Shown in pieces: positions 25,901 to 37,900 of a DNA stretch of 64,000 bases (positions within the stretch are counted from its first letter, which is position 1; each line of letters begins with the position of its first letter). A model generated the notes under the pieces. It was not told the origin of the DNA. It did not search any database and saw only the letters and a list, made by a program, of their open reading frames with translations. A program made the position numbers and the translations under genes. This DNA is from Nephrocerus scutellatus (lineage: Eukaryota > Arthropoda > Insecta > Diptera > Pipunculidae), in assembly GCA_947095585.1 (NCBI GenBank), contig OX352761.1:132524277-132588276 (forward strand), written 5' to 3'.

Positions 25901-28900
25901 AGCAAGTTGAACAAATAAAAGAACATCTTCATACTCTGACGAGGACATTTTAAGAACTAATGTACACATACCACTTCGCCGTTTGCAGTTGCCACTGCAG
26001 TGCGCTTCAACCTGGCGTAACGGCGAGAGAAACAATCCGCTATTAGTCCATTCAGATACTGGCTTAGGCAGATGATATTGACATCGTTGGTAGAAACCAA
26101 AGAGGTGTACTGGAAGCTTTTATCCAGATCGAACAGGCGGCACGAAATCAGGGGCTGCGCACAGAGCGAATAAAATAGTGAAGCGCCAATTTGAAGTAGT
26201 GCAATCAAAAACTATCTCGGGTCAACTGTATCAGCCGATAACAGCCTGGAACCAGAAATACGAGCACTGTAGCTTAAAGCCAAGAGAGCCTTCTATAGTA
26301 TGTCAAGACTCTTCAAATTGAGGAACTTAACCATAACATCCAAGCTGCTGGTATATAAGAAAATGGTCATACCAGTACATACTCAAATTTAGGGCGAATA
26401 AAAGCCTTGTAGATAGTAGCCAGATCAAAGGGAGTGAAATATTTCTTGCACCGAGCTAGAAAACCTCAACATTTCGCTGCATTTGAATATACGTGAATAT
26501 GTAATCATTCCAACGAAGCTTGTCGTTAACGCACATACCGAGAATTGCGAGTTTTTCAGTTTTCTCGATGCAAGTGCCATTCATATTTAATGGCATTGGA
26601 TTTAAGATTCGCTTGGAGGACAAGAGACAGAATTGGGTTTGGAAATCGTTAAATTCTACTCATTTGAATATGCTGCCCAGGTCAGAATTTAACGTTCTTA
26701 ACATACGTAGTTGATTGAGTTCCACATGAGAAGTGGACTGACGTTCCTCAAACTTAGAAGCTGAGAGTGCAGTTATCAGCGAAAGAGTGAATTGGATTAG
26801 AAGTAATGGACAAGATATCATTAAAAAAATGATAAAGAGCGCCGGAGACAAAACAGAGCCCTGGGGAACGCCAGCATTTATCTGATGTATTTTAGATTTG
26901 AAACCGTGAAAAACAACTTGAATTCAGCGGTCCAAAAGATAGCTTCTAATCAAATGAAGCAGTTTTTCATTAACTCCATAAGCACGTATTTTGGACAAAA
27001 GAGCTTAATGACAAACTCTGTCAAATGTTTTGAAAATATCGAGTGCAACAGCTTCGCTTTTACCAAATTGATGCAAAGACCGGTTCAACTGTTTGGTGAG
27101 ATATACCCACAAATCACCAGTTGAACGTTGGTCACAAAATCCGTACTGCCGGTCACTAAAGATATTTCGTGAGCTGAAAATTGATCAGAGTTTCCATGGC
27201 CGCCCAAATATTAAATTGTTTGTGCCGATGTGTGGGAGCTCGCATTATCGTGGTGTGGAAGAATCCGTCGTCGGCGGTTAGTTTTTATTTCGACGAGGAC
27301 TTCGGGCAATCAAATGGTTGTGTGCCATTCAAAATTGACCGTTTCTACTTTGGATGTCATGTGTCATGTTTTTTCGAAAGAACAGGCGAACATTTGCTTT
27401 GAAGTGCTTCGTTCGTGATTAACTTTTGGTTTCGGGCTCATACGCATAGATCCGAAATTCGTCACCTGTCACGATGTTATAGACATGTTTTGACGTACTG
27501 CGATCATATTTTTTAAGCATTTTTTTTCGACCAATTGATACGAGTCGTTTTTTGTACGATTGTCAATGTTAAATTTTTTTTTATTTTTTTTTTGTTTTTT
27601 GTTTAAATTTCTTTTGCACTTAACAGATTTCTCTTAGGTGCTATACTTTTTGATTTATTTCAGACTGTAAAACTGTAAAGTAAACTGTCACATCTGGCCT
27701 CACATTTTATGTAAGAAGCTTAAATATGAATTTTCATCCCGATAAGCTTAGCCGTCTGTATTGTATAGTGGACACAGACAGAAAAATATTTTTTTATTTT
27801 TAAATTCTCTATATTAACTTCACTTGCCCGTGGCTGGCTGGCTGGCTGGCTGACTGGCTGACTGGCTGACTGGCTGGCTGGCTGGCTGGCCAAATCTTGT
27901 GATCAATTTTTAACCCACTTTCTACAGCCCGATTTTATTGAAATTTTGCACACATGTATATCAAGACAACACTTTCTATTAAAATTTGTGGCCCCTCGGG
28001 CCGCGGGGTCGGGGGGCTCCCATACAAATATTTTACAAAATTTACCCGATTTTCTTTAAATTTTGTACACATGTGTGTCTTCGATGAAAACACTTTTTGT
28101 AAAAATTTGGAGCGATCGGCCCCTTGGGGACCCCAATATACAATTTTTAAATATCGCTATATCGCATCAGATCACGGCAAAGTCTGAGCTCTGTGCTTTG
28201 TGAGCAGCGCTGTTCGCTGCCGCTGCGTCATTTGGTGAATGATTTTGCCACAAAACGAGCACGCAGTGTGTGTGTGTGTGTGTGTGTATCCCCGATTAGA
28301 GAATTTACATGAAAATTTTTAATTTTTATGGGTTGTTTTTTTTCTTTTTAAATTCTCTATATTAACTTCACTTGCCCGTGGGTCGTCGGTCGTCTGTCGT
28401 GGATTCTTGCGATCAATTTTTAACCCACTTCCCATGGCCCGATTTTATTGAAATTTTGCACACATGTGTATTTCCGGAGACAACACTTTCTATTAAATTT
28501 TGAGGCCCCTCGGGCTGCGGGGTCGGGGGGCTTCCAAACAAAAATTTTAAAAAATTTACCCGATTTTCTTCAAATTTTAAACACATGTGTATACCCAATA
28601 AACAATACTTTTTCGAAAATTTGGTAGTGATCGGGTCCCGGGTTCGGCCGCAAGGCCCTTATACATTTTTTAAATATCTATACTGGCATCAGATATTCGT
28701 CGCCCTTTATGGACTGTGTGCGCTGTGTGCTGCGCAGTCGGCTACACTGCATGGTTTTGGTGGCGGTGGAGAGAGAGAGAGAAATCTTAGCGCACGCCAA
28801 ATGAACCCAGCAAATGAAACGAGACATACATGTTTTATGCTTACTTCAACTTACATTTTTATTATATACTGAATTGTATTTTTATTGATGTCGTTTTTTT

Positions 28901-31900
28901 TGTTGTGGATATCAACTTACAGATAAAACAACAAGTTTTCACAATATTCTGTCATTTGGCGTTTTCATAAATTAGTTCAGAGCAGTCAAAGAGTTCTCAA
29001 GATAAATGTTCGTGTTTCTTATTTGCTCAGAGTATGAGCGTGCTCTAAGTGCTCAGAATAAAATGATCTGAGCTTTTTCAATTTTAACATCTGATGTCAA
29101 ATGTTTGTTTCGATGATTTTCTCCTACAATAAAAAAAAATGGCCCAGGATCGAGGGGCTCCCATATCAATTTCTGCGATTAGAGAATTTAGATGAAAAAT
29201 TTTAATTTTTATGGGTTGTTTTTTAAATTCTCTATATTAACTTCACTTGCCCGTGGCACGGATGTCGGTCGTCGGTCGTCGTGGAATCTTGCGATCAATT
29301 TTTAACCCACTTCCCAAGGTCCGATTTTATTGAAATTTTGCACACATGCGTATTTCCGGAAACAACACATTCTATTCCATTTGAGGCCCGAGGCCCCGGG
29401 GTCGAGGGGCTCCCATACAAATATTTTACAAAATTTTACTCGTTTTTTTTTCAAATTTTATGTGTATCTCTGATAGACAACAATTTTTGTACAAATTTTG
29501 GAGACCCCGGGCCCCGGGTTCGTGGGGCCCGATCACATTTTTTTTAAATAAATTAACCCAATTTGAGTATGGCAGCTGAGCGGGGGTTCGTGGTTCGAAT
29601 CCCAGTAACACCAAAAGTATTTCTCATGGTGTCCCACCTATCGCGAATGGGTGACAAACGTTCCGAAAGTAATAACTTGTCACGGAAAGCTTCTCAATTT
29701 GCCGTTCGGATCAGGCCTTAAATTGTAGGTCCCTTCCATTTGTGTGCAAAAATATAGATGCTCAACACGAATGGTTGCGATAAGCTAGGCCTTGGACCGC
29801 AATGGTCTGTCGCGCCGAATATTATTTACTATACTTCTTTTTACTATGTAAAAGAAAGTAATAGCGGCGGTATAAAAAAAAGTTCTAAGTAAATACAGCG
29901 TCTAAAATGTCAAACTTTACGAAATACTAAATCCTAAATATAGGGTCTATTCTTTCATTTAACCCGAGCGAGTATAGTTATCCGAAGTACACCGAGCAAA
30001 TATTGTAAGGCGTAAAAATACAGCTCCTACTCTCCCTTACGCTGTTTTTTTATTTCGGAGTATTCGGAGAGATAATTTAACTGACAGGATTCAGATCTGT
30101 GTTTTTTTTTTCATTCTTCCAGAACTCTTTTTTTTCTCTGAAGCGTTTTTTTACGATCCGATAATTCTCGGATATGATATTTTTTTTCTGAAAAAGTATA
30201 CAGAACATTTCTGGACAGCTTTAGTTGTTTGTTTCGTTAAACATGAGACATGTCGACTACTATGGAGCTTTAAGGTGAGAAATAAAACTTTTCTCTGATA
30301 CTAAGAAAAACCAGCAGCACAGAAAAAAAGTTATCGGATTTATCGGATATTTCGGAACTAGGATTTCTCCGATTTCTCCATAAAAATTTTTTTAGCTTTG
30401 ATTTGCGTTTCGTTTTTTACAATGTAGCGTACAGAATTATTGTTGTAGTTTATTTATGGAAATTAGACAAAGAGGTATATTGCAGGTATATTCGAAATAC
30501 TAAAAGCGAAAAAATAATGTATATGGTTAAAGCCACTAAAAGATAAAAGGTAATAAGGCCAAAAGGTTATAAGTCTTTGTTTCTTAAATGATTATATAAA
30601 TACATATATATATATATATATATATGTACCCCGCTTTTTGGGAAACTTTCAAATCAAACTTGCAATCGGTAACTTTGCGATTAATTGCAAATAAACTATA
30701 GAAATGTTTTCTTATACAATTAGTAAAAATGACTTACATGAGAAATTGCGGTGCTTAGTGATACATCTAAGTCATTTGTTGTAAGGGATGATTCGAACGT
30801 TACTAAAAAAGAAAACTGCAAGCTCTATATTGAAATTAGGCAACACGTTTAGCTAAATAGTAAGAGCAGTTGGCACAAAACCGAAAGTAGAAGACATAAA
30901 AAATCGAATGGTGCTTAAATTTGTAAAATTATTGTAACATTGTAACTATCTAACTATTAACTGCAGTACAAGTTGTTTCATACTTTTCACTGTTTTGGAT
31001 ATGGACATTGTGGCTTCATATGTCCCATTCGTGAGCAGTTGAAACATCTCGGTTGTATGGCAGTGGCGGAGGCGGAAGGGGCGGAAGCGTAAGCTTTGGC
31101 ATTCATACGATTTTTGGTTTTGTCAGTTATTTCACAAAGCGGTGTTGAAGATAGTCGCGTAAACCAATTTGTCTAAATTAAACTAACTTTTCTTTATTTA
31201 TTATTTAATTATTAGTACTAAATATTTTAACATTAAATTCTTTTAGCGGACTATGTCCGCGTTGTTCCAAAACAAGAAGACTACTCGCTAGCCCGAAAGG
31301 ATAAGTTGGACGCGAAACCTCGCACATTCTGCTGATATTGCAGAACGTGATTTTCTTGCAGAAAATAATTTATTGAAATTTGAGTGTCTGAGTGTCGGTG
31401 TTTCAATCATAGGAAATCAAAGAAAAAAAAATTTAAGCATAAACAACGATCGTTGTTTCGTTGCATCGGATCATATTTCAAGTGGCTTGCGGCAGAAAGA
31501 TAAAGAGAACAAAAAGGGGTTTTCCTGCTAAGGAATGTATATTCATTTTTTTTTTAAATTTTTTTTCAAATTTTTTTTTAATTTTTTTTATTTTTAAATT
31601 TTCTATATTAACTTCGGGTGCCCGTGGCTGGCTGGCTGACTGGTGGGCAGAATCTTGTGATTTTTATTGAAGTTTTGCACACATATATATTTCCGGTGAC
31701 AACACTTTCTATTAAAATTATAGTGATTGGTCGCGGGGTCAGGGGCCTTCCATACAAATTGTTTTCCCCGGCATCAGATAATTTCATACTACATATATAT
31801 ACTGAGTTCTGTGTGCGTTGTGCTGTAACTGTATATAACTAGTCCCAACGAGCACCGATGTTCCTTTATTGGCCCTCCACTAGTCCTGGCTATTACGCCT

Positions 31901-34900
31901 CTAACTTATACCTTTGGCAGTTACCTGCACCCAAGGTGGGATTCAAATATTGGATTCCATTAAAAGAACTTCTCAGCGCTTAAGGCTCGCAAGCCTAATA
32001 AAACCTCTGATATGTTCTCTTAAACGGTCTATATCGTAGTCAACTTTATTCTTAAATCTGGTTCTTATTTATAGTCCGAAGACTCTCTAGTACATGTGAA
32101 TGCGAATGCAATACAATGCGAGACGGAAATCTGACAAACGGAAGTGACAGTTTACTTAGACAGTTTTTCGAGTTTTTGCCAATAACTCAATGAGTATAGC
32201 ACTTCTGTGAAATCTGTGAACTGCAAAAGAAATTTAAACAAAAAACAAACAAAAAAAAAATTAAAAAAAATTTAATATACGTTTACTGAAGATTCCGGCC
32301 CCGTCCGTAAAAGAAAGTCGTGTTGTGCCCACACCTCCATTTTTTATTTTAAATTCATACTTCAGGTAGTAATATTCCGCGCGACATACCGTTGCGCTCC
32401 AAGGCCTAGCTTCTCGCGACCATTTGCTCTCTCTTCGCCATCTTGCTGAGTAAATGAAACGTTACCTGTCGATTGCCGACGGGTAGCAAAGTTACATTGT
32501 CGGTTACAACTTACAAACGCAAAATCAAACCGTACCCCAGGTACAGTTTGCAAATGAACGTCAAACCAAAACAACGAGAGAGAATTCTTAACTCTATCAT
32601 GCAAATCGAAAGACCTATAATTATCGGAATAATCAAAAAGTTTTAAAAACTTTGTTTCAGATTCGCTGCTTTTTACAGAAAATTGCGTCGTTGTAATTAT
32701 TCGTCAATTTACACTTTTCGTCTTTTTGACAGCTGCCATTGATTTCACTTGAAGATAACCTAGACTAGTATAGCTATATTTTATTTGGAATCCGAATAAG
32801 GAATTCGTATGTCAAAACCAGCCAAACAGCAGGTTTTCCAATTCCAAAGAAGGAATTCGACAGTGCAATTGTTGTTGTAATTCCTTATTCCTCGGCAAAT
32901 AAAATAGAGCTTATATTTGTGAATCTTACGTGTCTTATATGTATTATTTGTGTAGACACACATATTGAGGAAATGTGTCGTCGTTTTCACACGTGTAACA
33001 AACAATAGAACAATTAAGCATTAAGTTAATGAACATTTATTTTATTTGTCGTTTATTTAGGTTCTCTTAGCAATGTCAGCTGCGCAAGTCGAAGATAAGG
33101 GACAGAAGGACTGCACACCTTTAATGGAAGCAGCTTCTGCTGGCCATTTGGACATTGTTAAGCTTCTGCTGAGTCACAATGCCAATGTAAATGCTCACTG
33201 TTCAACAGGAAACTCACCGCTTATGTTTGCCTGTGCTGGTGGTCACGTTGAAGTTGTTAAAGAACTACTCAAGCATGGAGCCAATGTTGAAGAACAAAAT
33301 GAAAATGGACACACTCCTCTAATGGAAGCGGCCTCTGCAGGACATGTTGAAGTTGCTAAGGTAAGTGAAAAAAAATAATGTGCAGTAAATTCAAATCAAA
33401 ACCCAAACGATATTTTATAATATGATTAAAAACCGAGATTTAAGACATGCTGGCTTTACACTCCGTTGATTGTGTTATTAATCCGAATATTGACTGCTAA
33501 GTTTTGTCGATGAAAACCTTTGATCTTATCTGATTAATTAAATTCGTTTGCATCCAAAATATATTTATTTTTTATACTTTTGCCGATAACATTATTAAAA
33601 CATGAATGCTATCTAAAAGGTTCTTCTGGAGTATGGAGCAGGCATAAATACACATTCGAATGAGTTTAAGGAAAGTGCCCTTACCCTGGCATGCTACAAA
33701 GGACATTTGAATATGGTGCGTTTTCTTCTTCAAGCCGGTGCTGATCAAGAGCATAAAACAGATGAAATGCACACGGCTTTAATGGAAGCATCTATGGATG
33801 GGCATGTTGAGGTGGCTCGTCTTCTATTGGACTCAGGAGCTCAGGTTAACATGCCGACAGATTCATTTGAATCACCGTTAACACTTGCCGCTTGCGGTGG
33901 CCACGTTGAATTGGCAACATTGCTGATTGAACGCGGCGCCAACATAGAGGAGGTGAATGATGAAGGCTATACTCCGCTGATGGAAGCAGCACGTGAGGGT
34001 CATGAAGAAATGGTTGCGCTACTGCTTAGCAGGGGGGCAAACATAAATGCGACAACTGAAGAGACGCAAGAAACTGCATTGACCCTCGCTTGCTGTGGTG
34101 GTTTTAGTGAAGTAGCTGAATTTCTAATTAAGGAGGGCGCTAATTTGGAACTTGGAGCATCTACGCCGCTAATGGAGGCTGCCCAGGAAGGTCACACCGA
34201 TCTGGTACGTTTTTTGCTGCAAAACAAAGCAAACGTACACGCTGAAACGCAAACCGGAGATACAGCACTGACCCACGCTGCTGAGAATGGCCACACTGAC
34301 GCAGCAGAAGTTCTTCTCAGTTACGGTGCGGAGCTAGAACATGAATCCGAGGGTGGTCGGACACCATTAATGAAATCATGTCGAGCCGGTCATCTTTGCA
34401 CAGTGAAATTTCTTATTCAAAAGGGCGCAGATGTCAACAAACAAACAACTAGTAACGATCACACTCCTCTGTCGCTGGCTTGCGCTGGTGGGCATCAGGC
34501 TGTTGTCGAGCTGCTACTTAAAAGTGGATCTGATCCGTTTCACAAGTTAAAGGACAACAGTACAATGCTTATTGAGGCTGCCAAAGGTGGGCACACGCGA
34601 GTCGTTGAGTTGCTCTTCAAGTACCCACATTTCATCCAAAATCACCAAACCGCTGAATTGCAGGCGACTACAAATGGTTTGAATAATGCGAACGCAACCA
34701 CTGCTGCTGCTGCTGGCCAACTTCAATTGATCAATCTACAGCAACAGAAACAATTGCAACAACAACTGCAGCAGCAGTTGCAACAACTTAGCGCTCCTCC
34801 TGGTCTCCATGAGGTGTCTGAAGCTGTTCGAGTTTCTAACCAGCAAATGTTTAATCAGCAGCAATTTCCCTCAGTCGATTACTTGGATGAACAACTATTA

Positions 34901-37900
34901 ACAAATTCAAACGAAGGCTTTGCTATTGACATTAATTCTTTGAATGCCCAACAGCAAGAGGCACTCATTGCAAAGAGCCGTTTGTTTCATTTGCAAGCTG
35001 GTTTTGAGCAGGGATTTGCCCAGGCACTTGCCGATAAAGCACAATTAGGTGTTGTCAATCAGCTTGTAAACCATCCTGCCTCCAACAATAATTCCAGTGC
35101 AATCGTTAATGTAAATAGTAATGCTAACAACACCAACTCTAGTAACATTAATATTACCAACCAAACCTTGAGTGCACCTTTATCGGCATCGGCAGCTGCA
35201 CTTGCATCAAATACTTTGGCAAGTACGCCATCGCCTAGCGCTACTCTTACCAAAGTAAAGAGTCTTCTACGTAAGAATCGTCAGCCACCAGCTCCGTTCG
35301 AGTTAACCGCGCCTAATACGGAACAAACACTTCAACCGCTGCGTTCCGCACCATTGGGCGATAACGGAGAACCATCAGCTGCTCCAGTATCGGTTCCAGC
35401 AGAACAACTGGATCATATGCCAGCTCTAATACCAGCCTCCTCTGTTACATTCACTAACGAGGAACAAGAGAAACAGCGGCGACGAAGGATAATTATACAA
35501 GAATTTCAGCGGGTAATATAATTTTTAGACATTTCTTTTGTCATCACTAGGAATAATAATGAAATTCTTTCGTAGAACATTCAAATTGTACGCGAGAACA
35601 AAGTGATTTCATCGCCACCGCCATCCATGTTTCCATTAGCATTCATTGACTCCATCAATGAGACGGACGAAGGAGGAAATTCTATCAACCAAAATGTTGC
35701 ATCAGGTAATAGTTTTAGTATTTTACTTTTATTTTTAAATTGAAAAACTTATTTATGCGCCTTGAGATATTATATATATATATATATATATATTCGAGAG
35801 TAATAATTTGTCACGGAAAGTTCAGTTCGCCGTTTATATACGACATTAAATTGTAGGTCCCTTCCATCTGTGTGCAAAAATATACATGCACAACACAAAT
35901 GGTCGCGAGAAGCTAGGCCTTGGACCGCAACAGGCTGTCACGCCGAATAATATTATTATTACTAACACTTATAAAAGACCCCCAAAAGACTACCAAAATA
36001 ACACCAAAATACCCTCAAAAAAGGCCTCTAAAGACCACTAAAAGACCCTTAAAAGCCGTCCAAGAGACGCCAAAAAATCCTTTAAAAGACCAGAAAAAGA
36101 TCCCAAATATCCTCCAAAGGCCCTAAAATACCCTTAAAATACTCTCAGAAGACCTCCCCTCCCAAAACGCACTTAAAATACCTCCAAAAGACCACAAAAA
36201 TATTCACAAAAAAACATCCAAAAGACACTTAAAAGACTCCCAAAATATCGTCAAAAAGATCTCAGAAAGCCCCTCAAAATACCTCCCCAAATTCCCTCAA
36301 AAGACCCCAAAAATAACCTCAAAAGACCATCAAAAGACCCAAAAAAAGATCCCGCAAAAGACCTTCAAAAGATCCCAAAAATACAATTAAAAGACCACCA
36401 AAAGACAATCAAAATATCCCCAAAAGACCTCCAAATGACCCCCAAAAAGACCATCAAAATACCCAAAAAAAGATCCCGCAAAAGAACTCAAAAAGACACT
36501 CAAAATATAGCAAAAAGACCCTCAAAAGACCATCAAAACACCATCAAAGGACCCCCAAAAGACAATCAAAAGATCCCCCGAAAAAATATCAAAAGAGTAA
36601 ACGAATACACCTTACCCGTCGATTGTCGCGCGTTTCCATGTTGTCAGATTGAATCTAAGTTGACATTTTGACCACATAATACAAAATCCAACGACTACTC
36701 ACAAAATAATAAAACTCATCATTTTGAATTTCAACTCCCAGGTATTTTCGTTGAGTTCAAACTGAGTTTACCGAAAACTCAACTCAACCCCGTTTCCGTT
36801 AGATCGCTAACCCGAGATAAAAGCGTCCATCAGACGATGAACCTGTTCGCCGCGAACATGTTGTTCTGGCTTTTTATCACATGGCGATCATGTTGGCGTA
36901 GCTAACGTCGGTGGTAAACAACATCATGGCAACCAGCAATAGAACAATAAAATAATTTTTTCGGTTGATAAACATCGCCCAAAATAATGACGAACATAAC
37001 ATTGTGTGTTTTAATAATTGATAAGGTTCTTTAAGAGCAAGATGAAAAAAACGCAACAAAAGAAAAGAAGAAAAATAACTCCATCCCAGAAATCGGTATT
37101 TACAGTCGATGCCATGATGCCACCGATGATAAAAAAAACTTCCAATATATGACACAACAAAAAAAAAATCCCAAAAATTAAATATATTTTTGTCCGCAAT
37201 CCACGAACTGAAATTTTTTTTAGAATGAAAATTGTATGGCGGTGTGACAACATGTGCTCAGACGATGAACATGTTCGCGAACAACGAGAAAAAATCAAAA
37301 TATTTTGAAATCCAGCGATCATGTTCGCGAAACTCGCGAACAGCCGCCCCTCACACGATCAAATATCCCGCAAGCACAACATGTTACGGCACACAAGTCC
37401 ATCGTCTGAAAGCCCTAATTGCTATATAGCCGGCTTTGCCAAAGCAATATAGCTAATATATCGAACTGTCCGAGCTAAACAACATCTGATTTGTCATGAG
37501 TGTGAAAGAGAAGGGCTGCTTACACAGAAAAGCCACTCTGAAAGTGAAATTTGATTAACAACACTACAATATTATATCAATTTCGATTCGCACTCAGATT
37601 GCAAAAAATATTTACACTTTTTGTATGGGAATCAAACTGTTTGACATCAGAATCAGCAAAACTTTTTCTTAAATTTTAAATTGAAATTTAAAACCGGTTT
37701 TACGTATTGTATTAATATTTGTATTTGCAGATTATAGTCCATTTTAAATACTTGCGGAATTTTTATTTCAATCGGTGTTTAGTTTTGACAGTATTATAAA
37801 CAGAAGCATATATTTTTATGATTTTTAAGAGCGAATTTTTTTTTTACAATCCATGTTTTGTTTGTATACATAGAAAATGGTTTTCTGTTTTGGTATTTGA

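Larger units (their letters stand above)
22270..33060 (+). other. mask: mask intron 4 (10.8 kb)
   Basis: Interrupts the gene inside ankyrin repeat 2. Contents in order: a Rep-A copy split by a reverse LINE fragment (22355-23450), an RTE-like LINE in two pieces (24470-25440 and 26010-26375) around a tandem duplication, a reverse CR1-like LINE fragment (26385-27195), a reverse mariner fragment (27196-27570), three Rep-A units (27801-29560), a SINE (29565-29833), half of an inverted repeat pair (30040-30395), a Rep-A fragment (31590-31860), a dispersed repeat (32365-32610) and a small inverted-repeat element (32778-32905). I recognise nothing in 23450-24460 and 30400-31460, apart from a short coding-like stretch at 31245-31335. 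Confidence 0.85.

Noticed and set aside
27832..28287. GGCT/GACT and GT runs as a CRISPR-like array or separate satellites
   Set aside because: They are microsatellites inside Rep-A units; the organism is a eukaryote and no spacer pattern exists.
36435..36671. Lys/Pro-rich frame as a possible gene
   Set aside because: Translation of the AAAAGACC minisatellite.
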